Assembly: GCA_964386385.1 (NCBI GenBank)
Contig: CAYLRN010000007.1
Span: 1-64,000, forward strand
Source: RUG572 sp964386385
GTDB taxonomy: Bacteria; Verrucomicrobiota; Kiritimatiellia; RFP12; UBA1067
Direction of reading: 5' to 3'
DNA: 64,000 bases
Part shown: positions 1 through 7,781 of the stretch, one piece after another
Position numbering within the stretch: the stretch's first letter is position 1
Layout: every line of letters begins with the position of its first letter
The notes under the pieces: model-generated
The model's database searches: none
The model's input: the letters and a program-made list of their open reading frames with translations, nothing else
Told to the model about the DNA's origin: nothing
Program-made: the position numbers and the translations under genes

Positions 1-49
1 GCCGAGGGTAGTGCGGGACCCGCCCGCGCGAGAGTAGGGCGCCGCCGGC
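1..49 (+). rRNA. rrf: 5S ribosomal RNA, 3' part only
   Basis: The first 49 bases match the conserved 3' half of bacterial 5S rRNA: GCCGAGGGTAGTG, then a CGGG/CCCG hairpin arm, then GCGAGAGTAGGG and a closing GCCGCCGGC. The 5' part lies outside the window. An rRNA operon therefore ends here, and nusB follows 50 bases later. Seen directly; identity from the well-known 5S consensus. Confidence 0.88.
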
Positions 50-60
50 TTTTTTTATTT
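41..60 (+). terminator. U-tract ending the rRNA operon
   Basis: Seven T residues at 50-56, then ATTT, directly follow the GC-rich 3' strand of the 5S terminal helix. That helix could act as the terminator stem. The 5' strand of the helix is outside the window, so the pairing cannot be checked. Confidence 0.45.
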
Positions 61-68
61 TCCAACAA

Positions 69-84
69 TGTGCGTTTTCGCACA
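69..84 (+). other. small hairpin in the nusB leader
   Basis: TGTGCG at 69-74 pairs perfectly with CGCACA at 79-84 around a TTTT loop, 14 bases before the nusB start codon. No clear promoter is visible between the 5S gene and nusB, so nusB may depend on read-through of the rRNA operon. The hairpin could be an RNA-processing site or could shade the ribosome binding site. Function is inferred. Confidence 0.35.
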
Positions 85-98
85 CAGAGGTCTTTGAA

Positions 99-701
99 AT
101 GGTTACACGCAGACAGAGTCGTGAGTGGGTTTTGCAGTTGCTCGTCCAGTTCGACCTTAACCCGCCGTTGACGATATCGGATGCCATCTCCGAATTCTGG
201 GAGATGCAGGAGGATGTCGAACGCACTTCGCTTGAAGCGGAGGAAATCATGTCGCGTGTAGTCTTCACCTCAACTGATGCTCCCCGATACAAGGGCAGAG
301 AAAACGACAGCAAGGCTCTTGAAAGTTATCGCAAGCGCCTTGAGGCGTATCGTAAGCGTCTTGAAGACCACGCCAAGAGCCTTGAAGAGGCCAAGGTTTT
401 CGTCGTAGAGCGCGTGAAGGGCGTCATGGAATGCCGCGACGCGCTTGATTCCGAAATCGCGCAGTATCTGCGCAACTGGTCTCTCTACCGCCTCGGCACC
501 GTCGAGCGCAACATTTTGCGTTTCGGCGTATGGGAAATCTCCCGCCGCGCCGACCTCGCCGCGCCCATCGTCATCAACGAATGTGTCGACCTTGCGAAGT
601 ACTTTTCAGAAACAAAGGCGGCGCGTTTCGTAAACGGCGTTTTGGACAGTTTTGCCAAGGACTTCGCCAAAAAATCCCAGGAATTCACTCCAGCCCCATG
701 A
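99..701 (+). CDS. nusB: NusB, transcription antitermination factor
   Basis: NusB binds boxA RNA together with S10 and prevents premature termination of rRNA transcription. The C-terminal half carries the family pattern: an NW-x-R-x-(G/T)-x-ER-x-ILR segment near residues 127-140, then PIVINECVDLAKYFSE and FVNGVLD. The N-terminus begins with the usual RRQSRE-W-LQLL helix. At 200 residues it is longer than the E. coli protein (139) because of a charged insert at about residues 65-105 (repeated YRKRLE units, probably a coiled helix). It lies 50 bases after a 5S rRNA gene, which fits its role. Its TGA overlaps the ribD ATG (ATGA). Confidence 0.9.
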   Translation: MVTRRQSREWVLQLLVQFDLNPPLTISDAISEFWEMQEDVERTSLEAEEIMSRVVFTSTDAPRYKGRENDSKALESYRKRLEAYRKRLEDHAKSLEEAKVFVVERVKGVMECRDALDSEIAQYLRNWSLYRLGTVERNILRFGVWEISRRADLAAPIVINECVDLAKYFSETKAARFVNGVLDSFAKDFAKKSQEFTPAP

Positions 702-1708
702 CGGAATTCGAGTTCATGAACCGCGCGCTTGCGCTTGCGGAGAGGAGCAGGGGGCACACCCGCCCCAATCCTCCCGTCGGCGCGGTCGTCGTTAGGAACG
801 GGCGAATCGTCGGCGAGGGCCGCCACAGGCGCTGCGGCGGCGACCATGCCGAGGCCGCCGCGCTGAAGTCATGTTCCGAATCCCCCGCCGGCGCAACCGT
901 CTACTGCACTCTTGAGCCATGTTCAAAGCCCGGCCGCGTGGCCGCCTGCTGCGACGCGCTGATCGCCGCCGGTGTAGAAAGAGTCGTTTGGGCCTGCTGC
1001 GACCCGAATCCGAAGAACGGAAACGCCGCGGCGCGCGTTCTCCGCAGGGCGGGCGTTCAGACGGAATGCTGGCAGAAGAGCCGCGACGCCGCGAAGCGTT
1101 CCATTGCGTCAGACGTCTTCGCTTCCACTCTCCGTCCCTTCGCAAAGCACGTCCGCACCGGTCTTCCCTTCGTCCACGTGAAGCTTGCCATGTCGCTTGA
1201 CGGCAGGATATGCGACGACGCCGGCGCGTCGCGCTGGATTTCAGGCCCCAGGTCGCTCAAGGCCACAGGCAAATGGCGAGAGACGGCGGACGTCGTCCTT
1301 GTCGGCGCGGAAACCGCGCGAAAGGACAATCCTTCGCTTCTTTCCCATGGGAAGCGGAACGACGACCTATGGCGCGCCGTCGTGTCGCGGAGCGGTTCCC
1401 TGCCAGAAGGCCTTCGCATTTTCAACGACGAGGCGAAGGACCGCACGCTCGTCTACCGCGACGCGGTGGAGGCCATAGAAGACCTCGGCCGGCGCGGCTT
1501 CATGTCCGTCCTCTGCGAGGGCGGTCTTGGTCTTGCGCGCTCGCTTGCGGAGGCCGGGCTCGTGGACGAATGGACGACGGTGATGTGTCCGCTTGTCATA
1601 GGCAGCCGCCCGCTCTCCGAGGCGGTCAGGTTCCAGTCTCTCGCTCCAGCATGCCATGGCGGGGACGTCTTCTCCACGAACGTCCTCCCATCATGGAGCA
1701 AAGACTGA
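698..1708 (+). CDS. ribD: RibD, riboflavin biosynthesis deaminase/reductase
   Basis: Bifunctional enzyme of riboflavin synthesis: it deaminates 2,5-diamino-6-ribosylamino-pyrimidinone phosphate, then reduces the ribosyl side chain with NADPH. The N-terminal deaminase domain (about 1-145) has the zinc site H50-A-E52 and PCS (C75) with C84. The reductase domain (about 150-336) opens with VHVKLAMSLDGRI and a SRWISG motif. Length 336 residues is close to the family norm. The start is ATG 698, which overlaps the nusB stop as ATGA and implies translational coupling. ribE follows 26 bases downstream. Confidence 0.93.
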   Translation: MTEFEFMNRALALAERSRGHTRPNPPVGAVVVRNGRIVGEGRHRRCGGDHAEAAALKSCSESPAGATVYCTLEPCSKPGRVAACCDALIAAGVERVVWACCDPNPKNGNAAARVLRRAGVQTECWQKSRDAAKRSIASDVFASTLRPFAKHVRTGLPFVHVKLAMSLDGRICDDAGASRWISGPRSLKATGKWRETADVVLVGAETARKDNPSLLSHGKRNDDLWRAVVSRSGSLPEGLRIFNDEAKDRTLVYRDAVEAIEDLGRRGFMSVLCEGGLGLARSLAEAGLVDEWTTVMCPLVIGSRPLSEAVRFQSLAPACHGGDVFSTNVLPSWSKD

Positions 1709-1734
1709 TATTGATTTCATTTCAGGCACGACCG

Positions 1735-2406
1735 ATGTTCACCGGACTCATACAGAAGGTTGGCGTTTTGAGGCGCGTCTCGCGTGGGCGCGGCCTCGTC
1801 CTTGAGTTTGCCTTCGACCCATGGCCGGAGCCGCTGGTTAAGGGCGAGAGCGTGGCGGTGAACGGCGTGTGCCTGACCGTCTGCGACTGCGACAGGACGC
1901 GCTTCACGGCGGACGTGATGCAGGAGACGGAACGGCGTTCGACGCTGGCCTCCCTTCTTCCGGGCGCGAAGGTGAACCTCGAACGCGCGATGCGGGCGTG
2001 TGACAGGTTTGGCGGCCATGTCGTGCAGGGGCACGTGGACGGAATCGGAACGCTTGCCGCCAGAACGCCGAAGGGGCGCGACTTTTCGCTTCGCTTCAGG
2101 TGCGGGCGGCTTGTCGCCGCGGCGACGGTCCTCAAGGGATCGATCGCCGTCAACGGAGTCTCCCTCACGGTGAGCGGACTTGGTGACGACTGGCTGCAGG
2201 TGGACGTCATTCCGACGACGGCGGCGGACACGAACCTTGGCGTCTTGAAGGTCGGGGACGAGGTCAATCTTGAAAGCGACGTCCTTGGACGCTATGCGCG
2301 CCGGGCTGACGAGGCGTCTGTGATTTCCGACGACGGCGCCGGGCGTTCTTCTTCCTCTGGCGGGCTCACCATGGAGATGCTTGCCGAAAACGGCTTTCTG
2401 CAATGA
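1735..2406 (+). CDS. ribE: Riboflavin synthase, alpha chain
   Basis: Converts two molecules of 6,7-dimethyl-8-ribityllumazine to riboflavin plus a pyrimidine. The protein (223 residues) starts with the family hallmark MFTGLI and has two homologous lumazine-binding barrels. The first (about 1-97) contains ESVAVNGVCLTV and ends near GGHVVQGHVDG. The second (about 98-200) contains GSIAVNGVSLTV. It follows ribD closely. ribAB and ribH, needed for the rest of the pathway, are not in this window. The stop overlaps the next ATG (ATGA at 2403). Confidence 0.94.
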   Translation: MFTGLIQKVGVLRRVSRGRGLVLEFAFDPWPEPLVKGESVAVNGVCLTVCDCDRTRFTADVMQETERRSTLASLLPGAKVNLERAMRACDRFGGHVVQGHVDGIGTLAARTPKGRDFSLRFRCGRLVAAATVLKGSIAVNGVSLTVSGLGDDWLQVDVIPTTAADTNLGVLKVGDEVNLESDVLGRYARRADEASVISDDGAGRSSSSGGLTMEMLAENGFLQ

Positions 2407-3281
2407 AAAGGCTTTCGTACAAGGCGATTTTCACGGCACTTGCGCTTGTGCTCTGCTCTGCGGGGGCGTGGCTTCTGCAGCGCGACGGCGGCGTTCGGTC
2501 GGCGGAGGCGCATGGCGTCGCGCCGAATCCCGCCGCGGAGATGATAGTGGCCGGGCTGGGCGGTTTTCGCGGAATAGCGTCGGAGATAGTCTGGTTCCGC
2601 ACGGACAGGCTTCAGGACGCGGGGCGGTACGCCGAATTGGCGCAGCTTGCGACATGGCTCACGTATCTCGACCCGTACACGCCGGAAGTCTGGGCGTACG
2701 CCTCGTGGAATCTGGCGTACAACGTGTCGGTGATGATGCCGACGGCGGAAGACCGCTGGCGCTGGGTGGAGGCGGGGATGAAGCTGCTGCGCGACGACGG
2801 GCTTCGCCTGAATCCGTCAGACCCCGTTCTCCACAAGGAGCTTGCGTGGCTGTTCCTCTTCAAGATCGGCGGAAAGCTGGACGACGCGGCGCCGCACTAC
2901 CGCGAGGCGTGGGCGCGGCAGGTGGAGGCGTGCGAGAAAGCGGGCGACTGGACGGCTCTTAAGATGGACGACGCGGGGCGAGCGGAGGTGGACGGCGAGT
3001 ACGGGCGGCAGGACTGGAGGAGTCCGCTGGCGAGCGCCCTCTACTGGGCGCATCGCGGAATGCGCTTTGCGTCCGGCCCCAGGCACAGGGCGGCGCGCCT
3101 GGAGCTGCGCCAGATTCTCTGCCAGGCGCTTGTGCAGGAGGCGGAGGCGGATCCGTCGCTTGCGGCGCGCGCCTACCGCGAGCTGCTTGTCGCCGCGAAG
3201 GAGAATCCGGGCGTCTTCAGGGACGAGATTCTCGAAAGTTTTCGCGGACGCTTCAACTTGCCCGCATCGGCGGGGAAATGA
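2403..3281 (+). CDS. Conserved membrane-anchored TPR-like protein, function unknown
   Basis: A 292-residue protein with an N-terminal hydrophobic segment (about residues 7-24; signal peptide or anchor), then a helical, TPR-like body. Notable stretches are GFRGIASEIVWFRTD, TYLDPYTPEVWAYASWNLAYN and LNPSDPVLHKELAWLF, all typical of tetratricopeptide helices. Similar proteins occur in related phyla without an assigned role (recollection, not searched). The start overlaps the ribE stop (ATGA), so it is co-translated with the riboflavin genes. Whether that link is functional is unknown. Its TGA forms part of the putative promoter of the next gene. Confidence 0.75.
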   Translation: MKRLSYKAIFTALALVLCSAGAWLLQRDGGVRSAEAHGVAPNPAAEMIVAGLGGFRGIASEIVWFRTDRLQDAGRYAELAQLATWLTYLDPYTPEVWAYASWNLAYNVSVMMPTAEDRWRWVEAGMKLLRDDGLRLNPSDPVLHKELAWLFLFKIGGKLDDAAPHYREAWARQVEACEKAGDWTALKMDDAGRAEVDGEYGRQDWRSPLASALYWAHRGMRFASGPRHRAARLELRQILCQALVQEAEADPSLAARAYRELLVAAKENPGVFRDEILESFRGRFNLPASAGK

Positions 3282-3287
3282 TAGAAT
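3258..3287 (+). promoter_or_regulatory. putative promoter of the RND adaptor gene
   Basis: An extended -10 box TGATAGAAT (3279-3287) lies over the stop codon of the previous gene. A weak -35 (TTGCCC, 3258-3263) is 18 bases upstream. The predicted leader before ATG 3332 is about 38 bases and includes a strong AAGGAGGA ribosome site. The same TGnTAnAAT pattern occurs before many other genes here. Confidence 0.5.
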
Positions 3288-3331
3288 GTCCGAGACATGA
3301 GTTCTTCAATTTCCAAGGAGGAGCGATAGCG

Positions 3332-4441
3332 ATGCCCAGAGGTGTTGAGCGCATTCTGGCGACGGCCGCGGCGGCCGCCGCGATGGTCGCGTTTGCGGAC
3401 GAGGCACAGCCCGCGAAGGGCGTCGAGCTGAAACTGCCGGTGGCGAAGGTGCGCCTTGCCGTCGACATGCTTGAGAAGACGTATCCCGGCCGCGTCGTGC
3501 CGGTGGCGCAGGTGAACGTGATTCCGCAGGTGAGCGGCGAGATTCTCGAAGTCGGCTTCGAAAACGGCACGATGGTGAAGACGGGCGACCTGCTGTATCG
3601 CCTCGATCCGGTCAAGTACGAGGCGGCCGTGAAGAACGCCGAGGCGAAGGTGGCGGAGTGCAAGGCCGCGCTCGGCTACGCGGAGCTCAGCTACGTCCGC
3701 CACACGAAGCTGATTGGCACGCGCGCCGTGTCGCAGGACGCGGTGGACAACGCGCTGTCCACGCGCGACAGCGCGAGGGCGGCGCTGGCTGCCGCGCAGG
3801 CGGACCTGATGAGCGCGAAGGACGACCTGCGCCACTGCCGCATCGTCGCGCCGATCGCGGGCAAGGTGGGCACAACGCAGTTCACGGCCGGCAACTACCT
3901 GACGAAGGGGCAGGGCACTCTCGTCACGCTGATCCAGGCGGCGCCAATCCGCGTCCGCTTCTCCATCTCCAACGCCGAGTTCCTTGAGATGTTCGACGGC
4001 AAGGCGGAGGCCTTTCAGAAGAACGGGGTCGTGGCGCTGACGCTTGCGGACGGGCGCGGGTACAAGGAGGACGGGCAGGTCGAGTACGTGGAGAACTCCG
4101 CGGACGACCAGACGGACACGATCCAGGTGTTCGCCCTCTTCGCGAACAAGGACCGCATCCTCAAGCCGGGCGGAACGGTCGGCGTCACGCTGAAGAACAA
4201 GGTCGGCGTGAAGAAGCCGGGAATCCCGCCGGGCTCCCTGCTGCAGGACATGCACGGGTCGTACGTGTGGGTGGTGAAGCAGGATAGGTCGGTCGAGCGT
4301 CGCTACGTCGTGCGCGACGACGTCGTGGGCGAGATCCAGTTCATCGCAAGTGGACTCAAGGAGGGCGAGATGGTCGTTTCCGACGGCGTCCACAAGGTGA
4401 CGCGCAATTCGATCGTCCAGAGCGTCGGAGAGGTGGAGTAG
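3332..4441 (+). CDS. RND-type efflux periplasmic adaptor (HlyD/MexA family)
   Basis: Membrane-fusion subunit linking an inner-membrane RND pump to an outer-membrane channel. The mature part begins after a short signal peptide (alanine-rich, ending near FADEA). It shows the family order: barrel-sandwich half GRVVPVAQVNVIPQVSGEI with NGTMVKTGDLLYRLDP, a long alpha-helical hairpin (KYEAAVKNAEAKVAECKAAL to the LRHCRIVAPIAGKVG return), then beta-barrel and membrane-proximal domains. ATG 3332 is chosen because AAGGAGGA sits 9 bases upstream; an in-frame start at 3278 would remove that leader. Length is 369 residues. No RND pump or TolC gene is adjacent. Confidence 0.88.
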   Translation: MPRGVERILATAAAAAAMVAFADEAQPAKGVELKLPVAKVRLAVDMLEKTYPGRVVPVAQVNVIPQVSGEILEVGFENGTMVKTGDLLYRLDPVKYEAAVKNAEAKVAECKAALGYAELSYVRHTKLIGTRAVSQDAVDNALSTRDSARAALAAAQADLMSAKDDLRHCRIVAPIAGKVGTTQFTAGNYLTKGQGTLVTLIQAAPIRVRFSISNAEFLEMFDGKAEAFQKNGVVALTLADGRGYKEDGQVEYVENSADDQTDTIQVFALFANKDRILKPGGTVGVTLKNKVGVKKPGIPPGSLLQDMHGSYVWVVKQDRSVERRYVVRDDVVGEIQFIASGLKEGEMVVSDGVHKVTRNSIVQSVGEVE

Positions 4442-4453
4442 TCCGGAGCCGCA

Positions 4454-4482
4454 TTGACACTTTGCGGAATTTAGGCTAATAT
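4454..4482 (+). promoter_or_regulatory. putative suf operon promoter
   Basis: A perfect -35 TTGACA (4454-4459), a 17-base spacer and TAATAT (4477-4482) form the best sigma-70-like promoter in this region. The predicted start near 4489 leaves a leader of about 70 bases before sufC. Confidence 0.7.
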
Positions 4483-4494
4483 GTTCCCTTGAAA

Positions 4495-4520
4495 GTCTAC
4501 CACCCGTGTAGGTGGCGGAC
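4495..4520 (+). other. hairpin at the 5' end of the suf leader
   Basis: The arms 4495-4504 and 4511-4520 pair over ten positions (core CCACC/GGTGG, one internal mismatch, one G-T) around a CGTGTA loop. It starts within about 6 bases of the predicted transcription start. No T-run follows, so it is not an intrinsic terminator. It may stabilise the mRNA or bind a regulator; inferred. Confidence 0.45.
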
Positions 4521-4558
4521 GGCTTGTTCTTAAACAGATCAGATGCGAGGTTGCTATC

Positions 4559-5311
4559 ATGTCAGATAAGATGTTGGAGGTCAGCGGGCTTCGAGTGGAG
4601 GCTGGCGGAAAGGAGATCCTTCATGGCATCGATCTGCTTGTCAAGCCGGGCGAGACGCATGTCCTGATGGGGCCGAACGGCGCCGGGAAGTCGACGCTTG
4701 GCAACGCGCTCATGGGGCATCCGCTCTACAAGACGGTCGGCGGCTCGATATCTTTCTGCGGCAGCGACATTACCTCCCTTCCCGCCGACAGGCGGGCGAA
4801 GGCCGGAATCTTCCTTTCGTTCCAGAACCCAATCGAAGTCCCCGGCGTCACGCTTGCGAACTTCCTGCGCAGCGCCCTGGGAAAGGTCTCCGAGAAGCGT
4901 CTTTCGCTTGTGGAGTTCCGCAAGCGCCTTCGCGCCGAGATGGACGTCCTGCAGATGGCGCCGGCGTATGCGAACCGCGACCTGAACGTCGGATTCTCCG
5001 GCGGCGAGAAGAAGAAGGCGGAGATTCTCTCCCTTCTCATGCTCCAGCCGAAGCTGGCGATTCTCGACGAGACGGATTCCGGGCTGGACGTCGACGCCGT
5101 GCGCACGGTCTCCGAGGGCGTCCGCGAGTTCAAGAAAGAGGAAGGGCGTTCGCTCCTGATCATCACGCACAGCACTCGCATTCTTGAGGCGTTGAAGGTC
5201 GACCGCACGCACGTGCTGGTGGACGGGCGCATCGTGGCCTCCGGCGGGCCGGAGCTGGTGGACGATATCAACGAGCGCGGTTTCGAGAAGTACGAGGGCG
5301 TCCGCCAATGA
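4559..5311 (+). CDS. sufC: SufC, Fe-S cluster assembly ATPase
   Basis: ABC-type ATPase that binds the SufB-SufD scaffold and drives Fe-S cluster assembly in the cytoplasm. Walker A GPNGAGKST at residues 38-46, the signature LNVGFSGGEKKKAEIL, Walker B LAILDETDSGLDVDAV and the H-loop IITHSTRIL are all present. Length 250 residues is exactly typical. It is the first gene of sufCBDSU; its TGA overlaps the sufB ATG (ATGA at 5308). The ribosome binding site is weak (GAGG about 9 bases upstream). Confidence 0.96.
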   Translation: MSDKMLEVSGLRVEAGGKEILHGIDLLVKPGETHVLMGPNGAGKSTLGNALMGHPLYKTVGGSISFCGSDITSLPADRRAKAGIFLSFQNPIEVPGVTLANFLRSALGKVSEKRLSLVEFRKRLRAEMDVLQMAPAYANRDLNVGFSGGEKKKAEILSLLMLQPKLAILDETDSGLDVDAVRTVSEGVREFKKEEGRSLLIITHSTRILEALKVDRTHVLVDGRIVASGGPELVDDINERGFEKYEGVRQ

Positions 5312-6708
5312 AGACGCAGGTCGACGACATAGACAGAAGCCTGTACGACTTCCGCTACGAGGAGAAGGACTTCTTCAAGGTGAAGGCGGGCCTCGACCCG
5401 GCCGTCGTGGAGCAGATCTCCCGCGAGAAGAACGACCCGCAGTGGATGCACGACTTCCGCATGAAGAGCCTTGAGGCGTACAACGCGCTTTCCGTCCCGA
5501 ACTGGGGCCCGTCCATCGACGGCCTGGACATGGACCATATCGTCACCTACGTGCGGCCGAACACGGCGATGAAGGGCAAGTGGGCGGACGTTCCCGACGA
5601 CATCAAGCAGACGTTCGAGCGCCTGGGCATCCCCGAGGCGGAGCGCAAGTCGCTCGCCGGCGTCGGCGCCCAGTACGATTCCGAACTCGTCTACCACAAC
5701 GTGCGCAAGGAGGTCTCCGAGCGCGGCGTCGTGTACACCGACCTCGAGAGCGCCATGCACGGTCCGCACGAGCAGATGATTCGCGACCATTTCATGAAGC
5801 TCGTGCCGCCGGCGGACCACAAGTTCGCCGCGCTGCACGGAGCGGTCTGGTCGGGCGGCTCGTTCGTGTACGTCCCGAAGGGCGTATCGCTGGACTTCCC
5901 CCTGCAGTCGTACTTCCGCCTCAACGCGCCCGGCGCCGGGCAGTTCGAGCATACGCTGATCATCGTGGACGAGGGGGCGAGCCTCCACTTCATCGAAGGG
6001 TGCTCCGCGCCGAAGTACAACGTCGCGAACCTCCACGCAGGCTGCGTGGAGCTCTTCGTCGGGAAAAACGCGAAGCTCCGCTACTCCACGATCGAGAACT
6101 GGTCGAAGAACATGTACAACCTCAACACGAAGCGCGCGAAGGTGGAGGAGGGCGGCGTGATGGAATGGGTGTCAGGCTCGTTCGGCTCGCACGTCTCCTA
6201 CCTGTATCCGACGACGCTTCTCGCAGGCGCCGATTCGCGGATGAAGTTCACCGGCATAACGTTCGCCGGGGCGGGGCAGGATCTCGACACGGGAATGCGC
6301 GTCGTCCATTCCGCGCCGCGCACGTCGTCAGTCGTCACCACGAAGTCGATATCGAAGGGCGGCGGCGCAAGCACGTTCCGCAGCTCCGTGACCGTCGCGC
6401 CGTCGGCGGCCCGTGCAAAGGCGTCCGTCTCATGCCAGTCGTTGATGCTTGACGCGGTGTCGCGGTCGGACACCGTTCCGGCGATGGACGTGCGCACGAA
6501 GGACGCGGACGTGGGGCACGAGGCTAAGATCGGGCGCATCAGCGACGAGGCGGTGTTCTACCTCATGTCGCGCGGGATGTCCGAGGAGGACGCGCGCGCG
6601 CTGATCGTCAGCGGCTTCGCGGACGACGTCTCGAAGGAGCTTCCGCTTGAGTACGCCGTCGAAATGAACAATCTCATCCGTCTTGAAATGACCGGGGCGA
6701 TAGGCTGA
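5308..6708 (+). CDS. sufB: SufB, Fe-S cluster scaffold subunit
   Basis: Scaffold on which the SUF system builds Fe-S clusters, in complex with SufC and SufD. The 466-residue protein has the expected core: AVWSGGSFVYVPKGV, LHFIEGCSAP, ENWSKNMYNLNTKRA and the C-terminal DVGHEAKIGRISDEAVFYL-SRG segment. Length matches the family. It overlaps sufC by 4 bases and is followed by sufD after 13 bases with a GAGGAG ribosome site. Confidence 0.96.
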   Translation: MKTQVDDIDRSLYDFRYEEKDFFKVKAGLDPAVVEQISREKNDPQWMHDFRMKSLEAYNALSVPNWGPSIDGLDMDHIVTYVRPNTAMKGKWADVPDDIKQTFERLGIPEAERKSLAGVGAQYDSELVYHNVRKEVSERGVVYTDLESAMHGPHEQMIRDHFMKLVPPADHKFAALHGAVWSGGSFVYVPKGVSLDFPLQSYFRLNAPGAGQFEHTLIIVDEGASLHFIEGCSAPKYNVANLHAGCVELFVGKNAKLRYSTIENWSKNMYNLNTKRAKVEEGGVMEWVSGSFGSHVSYLYPTTLLAGADSRMKFTGITFAGAGQDLDTGMRVVHSAPRTSSVVTTKSISKGGGASTFRSSVTVAPSAARAKASVSCQSLMLDAVSRSDTVPAMDVRTKDADVGHEAKIGRISDEAVFYLMSRGMSEEDARALIVSGFADDVSKELPLEYAVEMNNLIRLEMTGAIG

Positions 6709-6721
6709 GGAGGAGCGCAGC

Positions 6722-7780
6722 ATGGACGACACCAAGATCGAAATGACGCTCAACCGCCTGCCCGTCCCAACGTGGAACAGGATGCGCATGAACGACGTGC
6801 GCGTCGCGGCGGAAGTCCCGGCTGGCAGATGCGGGTTTTCCGCGCGCGTTCCCGCCGGCGTTGAAAGGACGGCCGCGGCCTCCCTCAAGGACGCCTTCGG
6901 CGACGTCGCGACCGGCATGGGCGAGGAGGCCGACCGGCTTTTCGCCGGCGTCGGCGCGGACGTCTTCCGCGCAGGCGGCACGACGGACGGCGCGGTTGTC
7001 CTCGACTGGAATTTCACGGCCGGCGATTCCGTCTGCGCAAATCCGATCGGACTTGAAACGGTGCCGGGGGCGACGATGGACGTCGTCATGGACTTCCGCC
7101 CGGCGCCGGGCGGAAGCGGGACCGCGGCGGTGCAGACCAGGATTCGCGCCGCCGAAGGCTCGCGTATCCGCCTTGCGCAGGTCCACCGCGCCGGCGCGGG
7201 GCGGAGAGTCCTGAACGACGTCGGCGCCGTGTGCGGCGAAGGCGCGCGCGTCGAAATCGTCCACGTCGTCCTCGACGGCTCTGACAACCTGATCGGCTGC
7301 CGCGCGGACCTGAACGGCGAGGGCAGCTCCTTTGTCGCGAAGACGGGCTATCTCGTCGCGGGCGACGGGCGGCTCGACATGAACTACGTCGCGAACCACT
7401 TCGGACGCAGGACAGTCTGCGACATGGTTGCGCAGGGAACGCTCTCCGGCTCCGCGCGCAAGCTGTATCGCGGGACGATAGACTTCAGGCGCGGCTGCGC
7501 CGGGGCGAAGGGCGACGAGCGCGAGGACGTGCTGATGCTCGACGACGCGGTGGTGAACCAGACCGTTCCGCTCATCCTCTGCGCGGAGGAGGACGTGCAG
7601 GGCAACCACGGCTCGACCATCGGGCAGATCGGCGAGGACGTGATGTTCTACCTCCAGTCGCGTGGAATGGACCGCGACACCGTCTGCGCGCTTCTGAAGA
7701 AGGCGCGTCTCGCATACGCCATCCAGGCGATTCCCGACGAGGCGAAGCGCAATGAACTGCTGGACTTGATCGAGGACTGA
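6722..7780 (+). CDS. sufD: SufD, Fe-S cluster assembly protein
   Basis: Partner of SufB in the SufBC2D complex, needed for iron acquisition by the scaffold. The C-terminal half shows the SufB/SufD beta-helix pattern: RRTVCDMVAQGTLSGSARKLYRGTIDF, then AEEDVQGNHGSTIGQIGEDVMFYLQSRG. The N-terminal part is divergent, as usual for SufD. Length is 352 residues. GAGGAG lies 8 bases before ATG 6722. sufS starts one base after its stop. Confidence 0.9.
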   Translation: MDDTKIEMTLNRLPVPTWNRMRMNDVRVAAEVPAGRCGFSARVPAGVERTAAASLKDAFGDVATGMGEEADRLFAGVGADVFRAGGTTDGAVVLDWNFTAGDSVCANPIGLETVPGATMDVVMDFRPAPGGSGTAAVQTRIRAAEGSRIRLAQVHRAGAGRRVLNDVGAVCGEGARVEIVHVVLDGSDNLIGCRADLNGEGSSFVAKTGYLVAGDGRLDMNYVANHFGRRTVCDMVAQGTLSGSARKLYRGTIDFRRGCAGAKGDEREDVLMLDDAVVNQTVPLILCAEEDVQGNHGSTIGQIGEDVMFYLQSRGMDRDTVCALLKKARLAYAIQAIPDEAKRNELLDLIED

Positions 7781-7781
7781 A

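Noticed and set aside
1..98. FMN riboswitch in front of the riboflavin genes
   Set aside because: The upstream region is too short and holds the 5S end and a small hairpin; no FMN aptamer pattern is seen before ribD or ribE.
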